Shown: positions 15,619-23,173 of the stretch, one piece after another
How positions within the stretch are numbered: the stretch's first letter is position 1
Layout of the letters: the number at the start of each line of letters is the position of its first letter
NCBI GenBank assembly: GCA_018658955.1
Contig: JABIPM010000031.1
Location: forward strand, 1 to 30,709
From: Candidatus Woesearchaeota archaeon
Lineage (GTDB): Archaea; Nanobdellota; Nanobdellia; SCGC-AAA011-G17; UBA489
Direction of reading: 5' to 3'
DNA: 30,709 nucleotides
Translations under genes and position numbers: made by a program
Notes under the pieces: model-generated
The model's input: the letters and a program-made list of their open reading frames with translations, nothing else
Database searches by the model: none
Told to the model about the DNA's origin: nothing

Positions 15619-15789
15619 TTAACTAAACATCTGCCATCCAATTTGAATAAAAAATCCGATTAACCCGATTATAAGCATTCCTATTCCACTTACTTTCACA
15701 ATAACCTTAAATTCTTCCATTGAGGGCTTTTTAGTAACTTTAAAGACTCTTATACACTCTTTAAAGAAAGATTTTATTTTTGATGCCAC
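15619..15789 (-). CDS. secE: Preprotein translocase subunit SecE (Sec61 gamma)
   Basis: 56 residues from a GTG start at 15789: ASKIKSFFKECIRVFKVTKK, then PSMEEF, then one membrane helix (IVKVSGIGMLIIGLIGFFIQ). This is the archaeal SecE pattern of an amphipathic helix, a KP-x2-EEF kink and a single transmembrane helix. It clamps the SecY channel. No ATG exists upstream before the in-frame stop, so GTG is the best start. Position between ftsZ and spt5 agrees with archaeal gene order. Confidence 0.88.
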   Translation of the reverse strand: MASKIKSFFKECIRVFKVTKKPSMEEFKVIVKVSGIGMLIIGLIGFFIQIGWQMFS

Positions 15790-15828
15790 AATCCTGAGAA
15801 ACCATACTTTGCCTTTTAAACCTTTTGA

Positions 15829-16956
15829 TTAAAAGGTATCGTCGCCAAGAAAGTCTATTCCTAGCTCTTTTTCTATCTCTTTTTTAGCTTTTTGAGATGC
15901 ATCCTTGGTTCTTCCACTAATTTGACTACTATCGACACCAGTAACAATAATCATTGTTCTAATAGTCTTAGGAAGGTCTTCAGAAACTTGAGCTCCCCAG
16001 ATAATCTTTGCATCATCTCTTAATTGACTAGATACTGCTTCAACAACGGTTCTTGCTTCATCAAGGGTCATATCTGGCCCTCCAGAAACATTAACCAATG
16101 CCCCACTAGCACCATTAATATTAATATCTAATAATGGATTTGTCAAAGCTTTTCCAACACTTTCCATTGCTCTATTTTCAGAATCACTTTCACCCACTCC
16201 AATCATAGCAACTCCTCCTTGACCCATTACAGCTTTAATATCTGCAAAGTCTAAGTTTACTAATCCTGTTCGTGTAATTAATTCTGCAATTCCCTTAACG
16301 GAATTTGTAAGTATTTCATCTGCAACTCTAAATGCAGTTTGAACTGGTAAATCTGGTGCAAGTTCTAGAAGTTTATCATTGGGGATTACAATTAATGTGT
16401 CTACATTCTTTTCTAATTTTTCCAATCCTTCCATTGCATTTGCATATCTATTCTTTCCTTCCATCTCAAATGGAATTGTTACGATTGCGATTGTAAGTGC
16501 TCCAATTTTTCTAGCTTGTTCAGCAATTACTGGTGCACTTCCAGTTCCAGTTCCACCGCCTAATCCACAAGTAATGAAAACCATATCTGCACCCTGAAGT
16601 TTTGCTTTAATCTCATGTTCACTTTCTCTTGCAGCTTCTTCTCCAACTAAAGGTTTTCCTCCGGCACCCATTCCCGCAGTGCTTTCTCTACCTAAAAGAA
16701 TTTTAGCATCCGCAACAGTATAAAGAAGATCCTGGGCATCTGTGTTTGCTGCAATAATTTCTGTACCTGCAATCCCTACTTCTTTGATTCTATTAATAGT
16801 ATTATTTCCTGCCCCTCCAGTTCCAACAACTTTAATCCTAGCACATTGTTGCTTAATCAATCCTTCAAGTTCTTTATCAATACCAGAAGAAGATCTTTTA
16901 GGGAAGTCTCTTTGAACTAAACTTGCCTCATGAGCACTTTTTATCATACTATCCAT
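15829..16956 (-). CDS. ftsZ: Cell division GTPase FtsZ (FtsZ1-like)
   Basis: 375 residues. GTPase motifs are intact: GTGGAGNN (45-52), NTDAQ (71-75), the tubulin signature GLGGGTGTGS (131-140), and the T7 loop NLDFADI (234-240) that drives hydrolysis in the neighbouring subunit. The C-terminus ends KKEIEKELGIDFLGDDTF, a short conserved tail like that of archaeal FtsZ1 for partner binding. An N-terminal extension of about 30 residues precedes the core. It sits upstream of secE and spt5, the classical ftsZ1 location. An AATTTATATATTG box lies upstream at about 16999-17011 on the minus strand. Confidence 0.96.
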   Translation of the reverse strand: MDSMIKSAHEASLVQRDFPKRSSSGIDKELEGLIKQQCARIKVVGTGGAGNNTINRIKEVGIAGTEIIAANTDAQDLLYTVADAKILLGRESTAGMGAGGKPLVGEEAARESEHEIKAKLQGADMVFITCGLGGGTGTGSAPVIAEQARKIGALTIAIVTIPFEMEGKNRYANAMEGLEKLEKNVDTLIVIPNDKLLELAPDLPVQTAFRVADEILTNSVKGIAELITRTGLVNLDFADIKAVMGQGGVAMIGVGESDSENRAMESVGKALTNPLLDININGASGALVNVSGGPDMTLDEARTVVEAVSSQLRDDAKIIWGAQVSEDLPKTIRTMIIVTGVDSSQISGRTKDASQKAKKEIEKELGIDFLGDDTF

Positions 16957-17028
16957 CTTTTTATCTCAAAAATTACGATAATTAGAAAAAGAAAAAGTCA
17001 ATATATAAATTTAATTATCTTAAAGTAG

Positions 17029-17703
17029 TTACTTTGAAGTTTCTACTGTTTCCTTTTTAAGTTCCTTCTTCTTAAAGTCAACTTTTTTCAAAGATTTAAC
17101 AGATTTTTTGATTCTTTCAGCAAGAATTTTTTGATATTGTTCAGGTAAATCTAAATCAATCATAGCATTTCCATCTTTTACACTACATTCAATATCTTTA
17201 GAAATCATTCCCTTAAGCACACTCTTTACTTTTTCAGTATCATCTGTAATTAATTTATTAATCTCAATTTCATAATTTAATTCTTTTCCAGAAAGCGGAT
17301 GATTAAAGTCCACTAAAACTCTTCCGCCTGAAACTGTTCTCACAGTTCCATATGCACCATCAATATCTATTTGTAATCCTGGAAATGGTCTTAAGTTTTG
17401 TTTTTTGAAAACATTCAAAGATAACATTTTAATCAGCTTTGCATCTTTCCTGCCAAAACCTTCTTCTATACTAACATTAAATTCATATTTTTTGCCAATC
17501 TCTTTACCTTCAAGAAAATTATCTAATCCTTTTACTACGTCGCCATTTCCTACACAAATAATTTTAGGAGAATAAGCTGCATTTTTATTAACAATTCCTT
17601 CTTTTTCAGCAACACTTTTTTTAGTTAAATCAAATATGTGGTTACCTTCCTTTACTCTTCCAATAAAATCGATTTCAACGAAATCTCCTTTTTTTATTAC
17701 CAT
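17029..17703 (-). CDS. FKBP-type peptidyl-prolyl isomerase with chaperone insert (SlyD-like)
   Basis: 224 residues. The FKBP core is split by an insert-in-flap domain: GDFVEIDFIGRVKEGNHIFD, VGNGDVVKGLDNFLEGKEIG, then the flap domain with VLVDFNHPLSGKELNYEIEI. A Lys-rich C-terminal region of about 80 residues follows. The protein speeds proline isomerisation in folding proteins and binds unfolded chains through the insert. TTTAAATA on the minus strand (about 17729-17736) some 27 bp upstream suggests a leaderless transcript. Confidence 0.93.
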   Translation of the reverse strand: MVIKKGDFVEIDFIGRVKEGNHIFDLTKKSVAEKEGIVNKNAAYSPKIICVGNGDVVKGLDNFLEGKEIGKKYEFNVSIEEGFGRKDAKLIKMLSLNVFKKQNLRPFPGLQIDIDGAYGTVRTVSGGRVLVDFNHPLSGKELNYEIEINKLITDDTEKVKSVLKGMISKDIECSVKDGNAMIDLDLPEQYQKILAERIKKSVKSLKKVDFKKKELKKETVETSK

Positions 17704-17796
17704 TTTCGTAATAATTTATTGCCCTCCCTATTTAAACATTGTTTTTTTCACACATTAAACAAAATACTTATAAATCCCAGTAATGACTTTTGGTTT

Positions 17797-18192
17797 ATGA
17801 ATACAAAACCTATTGAAGTTGGTAATCTTAAAATTGGAAGTTATGTGGTAGTGGATGGAGTCGCATGTACTGTAAAAAGCATACAGATTTCTAGACCTGG
17901 AAAGCATGGTCATGCAAAATCAAGAATTGAAGCAGTAGCTATGATGGATGGGCAAAAAAAGATATTTATTAAACCAAATCACGATAAAATGGAAAGTCCT
18001 ATGATTGATAAAGAAACTGCACAAGTAATCTCAGTAACTGATGATTCAGCAAGCATTATGGATTTAAAATCATTCGAAACCTTCGATTTAAAAATTCCTA
18101 AAGAATTAAAAGATGATGTTAAAGATGGAGTAAATGTAATTTATTGGGTAATCTTAAAAGATAAGGTTATGAAACAAGTTAAGAAAGAATAA
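17797..18192 (+). CDS. eif5a: Translation factor aIF5A (eIF5A homologue)
   Basis: 131 residues from MNTKPIEVGN. The hypusine loop is RPGKHGHAK, with the lysine to be modified at position 36. The N-terminal SH3-like barrel and a C-terminal OB fold (DSASIMDLKSFETFDLKIP) are complete. aIF5A relieves ribosome stalling, notably at prolines. The frame is open upstream to 17638, but CTTATAAATC at about 17768-17777, about 25 bp before the chosen ATG, and the family start support 17797 and a leaderless mRNA. Confidence 0.95.
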   Translation: MNTKPIEVGNLKIGSYVVVDGVACTVKSIQISRPGKHGHAKSRIEAVAMMDGQKKIFIKPNHDKMESPMIDKETAQVISVTDDSASIMDLKSFETFDLKIPKELKDDVKDGVNVIYWVILKDKVMKQVKKE

Positions 18193-18193
18193 A

Positions 18194-18370
18194 ATGGCAA
18201 GAAAATTTCCAGCAGCAGAAAATAGAACAGTAAAAGGAATCTTTGTATGCAAGAGATGTAAGTCTAAACAAAGAACATCCGCAACTAAGGTTGTATTAAG
18301 AGCAGTAAAATGTAGAGGCTGCGGTTCAAGAGAATTTAGGGCACTTAGAAAGATTAAAACTGCTAAATAG
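18194..18370 (+). CDS. Zinc-ribbon ribosomal protein, eL40-like
   Basis: 58 residues, read directly: MARKFPAAENRTVKGIFVCK, then RCKSKQRTS, then KCRGCGSREFRALRKIKTAK. Two CxxC pairs (CKRC and CRGC) form a zinc ribbon. FPAAENR near the N-terminus and the spacing of the ribbon resemble eL40 of archaea, a small 50S protein near the factor-binding site. The CxxC pairs are further apart than in typical eL40, so the assignment is probable rather than certain. It begins 1 nt after the aIF5A stop. Confidence 0.75.
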   Translation: MARKFPAAENRTVKGIFVCKRCKSKQRTSATKVVLRAVKCRGCGSREFRALRKIKTAK

Positions 18371-18403
18371 ATGTTAACTTAATTTTCAAAAAGAGGAAAA
18401 AAC

Positions 18404-19744
18404 ATGAACATAGATTTACTATTAGCATTAATTTTTTACGGCGTAATTATTCTTTATATTTCTAAAAACAAATCCAGATTCCAATTTCAAGGAAAATTAG
18501 TGGCAATCTATAGGACTAAAATTGGATTAAAGTTAATGGATAAGATTGCAAATAAAGATTCTAATAAATTTGTCCAAAAAACAGGTTTAATTTTAACTTT
18601 AGCAGGAATTATCTCTTTAGTTTATGGTATTGTTTATTCAGCAAGCATTTTTCAAACAGTAAGTTACTTGTTGTTATTCTTTGGATTGTTAATCATAATC
18701 CCCTTCGGAATAACTGGAGTCTTAAGCATAATAACTGGTTTTGCAGGAATGGGTTTTATTTTCTATTGGTTATTCAAAGGAACTTTTGATTTATTAATGC
18801 TGTCTGGAGCTGCACCTGCGGTTGCACCAGTTCTTCCAGGATTAAAAGTTATTCCAGGATTACCTATACTATCTTTCATGCATTGGATATTAGCAATCTT
18901 AATCATTGCAGTAATTCATGAATTTTCACATGGAATTTATACTAGATTATACAAGGTAAAAGTAAAGAGTTCAGGACTTGCTTTATTCGGTCCAATTTTA
19001 GCGGCATTTGTTGAGCCAGAGGAGAAACAATTAAGTAAGAAAAGTAAAAGGATTCAACTTTCAGTTTTTTCAGCAGGACCTTTTTCAAATATTCTTACCG
19101 GATTTTTATTCATATTACTAATGTCTCAAGTAACGCTGCCATTGTATAATGCAGCTTACGAAGGAGATGGAATAGTTGTTCATGATTTAATTGAAGGGTA
19201 TCCTATGGAGGATGCAGGATTAGAAACTCCATTTAAGATTATAGAATTAAACAATCAAAAAGTAAATGATTTTTCAGATTTCTTAAATTCTACATCTAAT
19301 GTGTTACCTGGAGATGAAGTTGAGTTAAAGACTGACAAAGGGGCGGTTTCTTTTATTGCCGCAGCAAATCCAGAAAATGAATCTAAGGGGTTCATGGGTG
19401 TTTCAAATTTTGAATTAGCAAGAATTCCTAAAGAAGCAGTTGTTGAGAAATATGGGGCACTTGCGCCACCTACAATGCAATGGATCCACATGTTATTCTT
19501 CTGGCTATGGATTGTAAGCTGGGGAGTGGGATTATTCAACTTATTACCTTTAGGCCCAGTAGATGGTGGTAGGATGTTTTTAACAGGACTAGAGAGTGTA
19601 ACTACGAAGAAAAGGGCTCACAGAATTTGGAAGATTGTAAGTCTAACCTGTTTATTATTAATTTTTATTAATATGGCTCCATTCTTATGGAAGCTATTCT
19701 TATTTTTAATTAAACCTTTGATGTTTTTAATTGCTTTAGTTTAA
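18404..19744 (+). CDS. Site-2 protease family membrane metalloprotease (M50)
   Basis: 446 residues. The active site is HEFSH (His172 to His176) in a membrane helix, and the second zinc ligand is Asp387 in PLGPVDGGRM. A PDZ-like domain lies between, with GIVVHDLIEGYPMEDAGLET. About six to eight hydrophobic helices surround these. Members cut membrane-bound regulators or signal-peptide remnants inside the bilayer. SD-like AGAGGAAA lies 7 nt before the ATG. Substrate is unknown. Confidence 0.92.
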   Translation: MNIDLLLALIFYGVIILYISKNKSRFQFQGKLVAIYRTKIGLKLMDKIANKDSNKFVQKTGLILTLAGIISLVYGIVYSASIFQTVSYLLLFFGLLIIIPFGITGVLSIITGFAGMGFIFYWLFKGTFDLLMLSGAAPAVAPVLPGLKVIPGLPILSFMHWILAILIIAVIHEFSHGIYTRLYKVKVKSSGLALFGPILAAFVEPEEKQLSKKSKRIQLSVFSAGPFSNILTGFLFILLMSQVTLPLYNAAYEGDGIVVHDLIEGYPMEDAGLETPFKIIELNNQKVNDFSDFLNSTSNVLPGDEVELKTDKGAVSFIAAANPENESKGFMGVSNFELARIPKEAVVEKYGALAPPTMQWIHMLFFWLWIVSWGVGLFNLLPLGPVDGGRMFLTGLESVTTKKRAHRIWKIVSLTCLLLIFINMAPFLWKLFLFLIKPLMFLIALV

Positions 19745-19783
19745 TCCGAAAGCTTATTTAATGAAACAATTTTAGTTCTGTTT

Positions 19784-20539
19784 ATGTTTGTAGACGTACA
19801 CACCCATTTGTATTATCCAAAATTTGAATCTGATTTGGATGAGGTAATTGCTAGAGCAAAATCTGCAGGAATGGTATCAATAATTAATGCCGGAACAGAT
19901 CATGAATCCAATGTTAAAGTTCTTGAGTTAACAAAGAAAGATGAAATTCTAAATGCCACTTTAGGAATTTACCCCACCACAATTGAAAAAATGTCAGAAG
20001 AAGAACTAGATGATGAACTTAAGTTCATTAAAAAAAACAAAGATAAGATTTTAGGAATTGGGGAGATAGGATTAGATTTTCATTTAACAAAAGATAAAGA
20101 ACTTCAAGAGAAACAAGTAAACTTTTTCAAAAAAACATTAACAACATTAAAGGAATTAAACAAACCATTTGTAATTCATTCAAGAAAAGCAGAAAGAGAA
20201 TGCATAGAAATATTAGAAGAACTAAAAATAAAAAAAGTAGTATTTCATTGTTTCTCTGGCAAGTTTAGCCTAATTAAAAGAATAGAAGGAAATGGCTGGC
20301 TAATCTCTATACCTGCAAATATTGATAAGAGTGAACACTTTCAAGGTGCTGTGCAGAAGACCTCTATTAGCAATCTTTTAACAGAAACAGATGCACCGTT
20401 TTTAGCACCAAAAGATAAAGATCGAAGCGAACCTTCATTTGTAATTAACACCATAAATAAAATTGCAGAATTAAAAAAGTTAGATAAAGAAGAAGTAAAA
20501 AAGAATATTTTTCTTAATTATCAAAGAACATTTTTGTAA
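19784..20539 (+). CDS. TatD family metal-dependent hydrolase
   Basis: 251 residues, full length. Metal-site residues are visible: HTH at 6-8 in DVHTHLY, GIGEIGLDFH with the bridging Glu, FVIHSRKAE, FHCFSG, and LTETDAPFLAP. TatD enzymes act as Mg2+-dependent 3'-5' DNA exonucleases or D-aminoacyl-type hydrolases; DNA repair is the common proposal. A TATA-like CTTATTTAATG about 28 bp before the ATG indicates a separate promoter. T-runs at about 20545-20556 and 20576-20584 may terminate it. Confidence 0.92.
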   Translation: MFVDVHTHLYYPKFESDLDEVIARAKSAGMVSIINAGTDHESNVKVLELTKKDEILNATLGIYPTTIEKMSEEELDDELKFIKKNKDKILGIGEIGLDFHLTKDKELQEKQVNFFKKTLTTLKELNKPFVIHSRKAERECIEILEELKIKKVVFHCFSGKFSLIKRIEGNGWLISIPANIDKSEHFQGAVQKTSISNLLTETDAPFLAPKDKDRSEPSFVINTINKIAELKKLDKEEVKKNIFLNYQRTFL

Positions 20540-20690
20540 ATCTTTAATTTTTTTCTTTATGTTTAAGTGATAACTTATTTTTTTACAAAAAACTATCAAC
20601 AGAAAGCTATTTAAGGAAAAATATAGTTTAAACATATAGGAATTAGTTCCTAATACTATTCGTTATGAATAAAAAAAGAGGTGAAACCAA
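20540..20690 (+). promoter_or_regulatory. Terminator of tatD and promoter/leader of the K/R-repeat gene
   Basis: 151 bp without a gene. T-runs after tatD fit archaeal termination. AGCTATTTAAGG (about 20605-20616) and AGTTTAAACATA (20625-20636) are two TATA candidates. AGGAATTAGTTCCT (20638-20651) is a perfect inverted repeat with 5-bp arms near the expected start of transcription and might be an operator. The strong SD AGAGGTGA (20677-20684) stands 6 nt before the ATG at 20691. Confidence 0.5.
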
Positions 20691-21086
20691 ATGGCTGCGA
20701 GAAAAAAAACAGTAAGGCGTGCGGTTAAAAGAAAAACAACTGCAAGAAAAAGAGTAGTTAAGAGAACAACTGCAAGAAAAACTACTACAAAGAAGAGAGT
20801 AGTTAAGAGAAAAACTGCTACAAAGAAGAGAGTAGTTAAGAGAACAACTGCAAGAAAAACTACTGCAAGAAAAAGAGTAGTTAAGAGAAAAACTGCTACA
20901 AAGAAGAGAGTAGTTAAGAGAAAAACTGCTACAAAGAAAAGAGTAGTTAAGAGAAAAACTGCTACAAAGAAAAGAGTAGTTAAGAGAAAGACTGTTAAGA
21001 AAAGAGTAGTTAAGAGAAAGACTGTTAAGAAAAGAGTAGTTAAGAGAAAAACTGCTAAAAGAAAAACAGTAAGAAGGAGACGTTAA
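20691..21086 (+). CDS. Histone H1-like Lys/Arg-repeat protein
   Basis: 131 residues made almost only of K, R, T, V and A. The pentamer RVVKR occurs nine times in units such as KTATKKRVVKR (33 bp) and KTVKKRVVKR (30 bp), nearly identical at DNA level. This recalls bacterial Hc1/Hc2 and H1 C-terminal-tail proteins, which condense DNA. A strong SD suggests high expression. The nucleoid role is inferred from composition; a ribosome- or RNA-binding role is possible. The repeat number is likely to vary between strains. Confidence 0.8.
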   Translation: MAARKKTVRRAVKRKTTARKRVVKRTTARKTTTKKRVVKRKTATKKRVVKRTTARKTTARKRVVKRKTATKKRVVKRKTATKKRVVKRKTATKKRVVKRKTVKKRVVKRKTVKKRVVKRKTAKRKTVRRRR

Positions 21087-21137
21087 CTCTCCACTTCTCT
21101 TAATTTTTTATTTCTATTTTTTTATTTCTTAAGAAAA
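21087..21137 (+). terminator. T-rich terminator between convergent genes
   Basis: TTAATTTTTTATTTC then TATTTTTTTATTTC (about 21100-21128) after the H1-like gene gives repeated U-tracts on the plus strand, as in archaeal intrinsic terminators. The convergent metallophosphoesterase ends at 21138. Confidence 0.55.
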
Positions 21138-21722
21138 TTAAAGAGTGATTAATGTGCCGCCATTTCCAGGATTAATTAATAAAGTTTTACCAATTTTTTC
21201 TTGTTCAAAAAATGTTTCATGAAAATGGCCAGAGGCAAATATGTCTGGATTTAAACAATCTATTGCCTTTCTAACACTTCTAGATCCTCTATGCCCTAAA
21301 TGGGGAAGTTTATCTAATTTAGTATCATATGGTGGGGCATGAGTAAAAAGAACTAGTTTTTTATCAGAATCTATTTTTAATTTAGATGCCCATTGTTCCA
21401 ATCTTTCATCAACTTCGCTAAATCCTCCGCCACCATAGGCAGCAAAAATAACTCCTTCAAATTCCACTGAGTTTTTATGAAGAAAACAAACATTGTCTTT
21501 AACGCAAACCTCCTTCATTTCACTAATCATTTCATGATTTCCATGGGTAATGAATAATTGTTTCTTACAACTTGCTAATATTTTAATAATTTTTTTCAAT
21601 CCTGATCCAAATATGCTAGCATCTCCACAACAAACCATCACATCACAATCTTTGCTTTTTTCTACAATTTGATCTAGTGATTCTTTTTCTGCATGAATAT
21701 CTGTGAATAATAATATTTTCAT
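21138..21722 (-). CDS. Calcineurin-like metallophosphoesterase
   Basis: 194 residues. The five metal motifs are present: FTDIHAE, CCGDAS, THGNHEM, FTHAPP and ASGHFHE. The size and lack of extra domains resemble the YfcE/MJ0936 group of phosphodiesterases. The substrate cannot be predicted from sequence. It is the last gene of a leftward set behind the small 59-residue protein. Confidence 0.88.
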   Translation of the reverse strand: MKILLFTDIHAEKESLDQIVEKSKDCDVMVCCGDASIFGSGLKKIIKILASCKKQLFITHGNHEMISEMKEVCVKDNVCFLHKNSVEFEGVIFAAYGGGGFSEVDERLEQWASKLKIDSDKKLVLFTHAPPYDTKLDKLPHLGHRGSRSVRKAIDCLNPDIFASGHFHETFFEQEKIGKTLLINPGNGGTLITL

Positions 21723-21761
21723 AATCTAAAAAAGAAAATACTCTTTTTTAAATTATGTTAT

Positions 21762-21941
21762 TTATGCACTTAGGTATCCCATCATGAATCCTGATTCACA
21801 AGGCATAATTTCATCATTTTCTTCAAGATCCCCAATAAAATCCAGATCATAGAAGTTAGATTCTTCCAGATTCAATTTACATAATCTCTCACTTGTTATT
21901 TGTTCTATTTTTTCATGACTAATATCCAATTTTATTTGCAT
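21762..21941 (-). CDS. Small acidic protein, function unknown
   Basis: 59 residues from MQIKLDISHEKI to MMGYLSA. I do not recognise it. The frame is open upstream to 22004, but an extended SD, AAAGGAGGTGATGAAT, lies directly before the ATG at 21939-21941, which decides the start. The protein is acidic (DFIGDLEENDEIMPCE) with no membrane segment. The SD strength suggests abundance. It lies between cdc6 and the phosphoesterase, all leftward. Confidence 0.6.
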   Translation of the reverse strand: MQIKLDISHEKIEQITSERLCKLNLEESNFYDLDFIGDLEENDEIMPCESGFMMGYLSA

Positions 21942-21945
21942 ATTC

Positions 21946-21985
21946 ATCACCTCCTTTGTTAATAATCTAACAAGGAAGCAATTGT
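21946..21985 (-). promoter_or_regulatory. Hairpin-capable leader and strong SD before the 59-residue gene
   Basis: On the minus strand TTGTTAGATTATTAACAA (21956-21973) can form a 6-bp stem, and flanking CC and GG extend it toward the SD GGAGGTGA (21946-21953). A TATA-like CTTTTAAACAA occurs near 21981-21991. The hairpin may mask part of the SD, or mark a DNA operator. Confidence 0.35.
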
Positions 21986-22025
21986 TTAAAAGAAAAATCC
22001 TCACACCTGGTAAGTACGGTAAATG

Positions 22026-23105
22026 CTAAATATAGTCGCCTAGGGTCTTCTCGTTATCGGGCCCACCATAATTAACTGAAGTAGTCATTCCCTTTCCAAC
22101 ATTTACTTTATTTAATGTAACAAATTTACCTTTTTCTAAACTTTTCAACTTTCTTTGAAATGTAGTATATGCCAATTTGCCCCCATTAACAGCATAAATC
22201 TCATGCATTTTACTACTAGTCTTTCCAGAATTATTTTTTACCAAATTAAGAATAAGTTCTTCCTCTTCTCCAAGCTGACTTGTACTTTTTCGTTGAAATT
22301 CCACTAATTTTTCAATTGCAATTTTAGCCTCTTCAATAGTTATCTTTCTTTTAGATTTACCTTCAGCTTCTTCACCAGCATTTTTTAATAAAAACAATCC
22401 TGACCTAACATCTCCAATCTCAGAACATTTATCTACAATTAAATTAAATGCATCTGTATCAAATACTCCTGGAACAAATGCATAGTTTACTCTTTCTTGC
22501 AAAATGCTTTTAATTTCTTCATAGTTGTAAGCTTTAAATTGAACAATTTCTGCAAGCATTCTACTTCGCACTCGTTGATCCAATTTACTCAACCAATCTC
22601 CATCATTAGTAATACAAATAAGACACTTAGTAAATATTTCTTCTAAAATAGAATAAAAGATATGTTGGTCTTCTATTTTATCAGCTTCATCTAATACAAT
22701 TACGCATGCACCTTTATTCAAAATTTTAATAACTTCTTTAGTAAGTTCATCAGTATTTCTTCCAGCAATGAATTTAAATCCTAATTGTTGGCACATTTCA
22801 GCAATAATCTTGAAAGGAGTATCTTTCTTCCAACAATTAATGAAGATAGTTTTGATATCATTAGTTTGATCTTTCAATTCTTCAAGAAGGTGTTTGGTAG
22901 CTAAGGTTTTTCCAATACCTGGCACACCTGTTATTATCAAGTTTTTCCCGCTTCGTTTACTGAATAGGGGTTTTAGACAACTAGCAATATGCCCTTGTTC
23001 CCCTTCTCTGTGTTTTATCACTGGAGGCGTATAGTCTACATCTAAAGCCATACTTTCTAAAAAAAGACTTTCATCACCACCTAGCATATTTTCAAACAGA
23101 TTCAT
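22026..23105 (-). CDS. cdc6: Orc1/Cdc6-like replication initiator ATPase
   Basis: 359 residues. An N-terminal segment with DYTPPVIKHREGE precedes the AAA+ core: Walker A GVPGIGKT, Walker B VIVLDEAD, and sensor-2-like GDVRSGLFLL. The C-terminal winged-helix region (about 285-350) would bind origin DNA. The family loads the MCM helicase at origins, which often lie beside the gene. I could not find a clear origin recognition box in the flanking short gaps. It is divergent from the RluA-like gene across 68 bp. Confidence 0.9.
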   Translation of the reverse strand: MNLFENMLGGDESLFLESMALDVDYTPPVIKHREGEQGHIASCLKPLFSKRSGKNLIITGVPGIGKTLATKHLLEELKDQTNDIKTIFINCWKKDTPFKIIAEMCQQLGFKFIAGRNTDELTKEVIKILNKGACVIVLDEADKIEDQHIFYSILEEIFTKCLICITNDGDWLSKLDQRVRSRMLAEIVQFKAYNYEEIKSILQERVNYAFVPGVFDTDAFNLIVDKCSEIGDVRSGLFLLKNAGEEAEGKSKRKITIEEAKIAIEKLVEFQRKSTSQLGEEEELILNLVKNNSGKTSSKMHEIYAVNGGKLAYTTFQRKLKSLEKGKFVTLNKVNVGKGMTTSVNYGGPDNEKTLGDYI

Positions 23106-23173
23106 AATCTAACAAAAACCTACCTCTTATTAATAGTTATTGTGCTTAATTGAATAGGTTAAAACAATAGAAA

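Noticed and set aside
17638..17796. Upstream extension of the aIF5A frame
   Set aside because: It overlaps the FKBP start on the other strand, and the conserved protein begins at 17797 with a TATA box at the leaderless distance.
20691..21086. Possible CRISPR array from regular repeats
   Set aside because: Units are contiguous, in frame and code for K/R-rich protein; there are no unique spacers.
21942..22004. Upstream methionine for the 59-residue protein
   Set aside because: The strong SD directly precedes the ATG at 21941, and the extension has no support.
21942..23173. Replication origin boxes beside cdc6
   Set aside because: I searched the short gaps around cdc6 by eye and found no G-rich dyad resembling an origin recognition box; the origin may be elsewhere.
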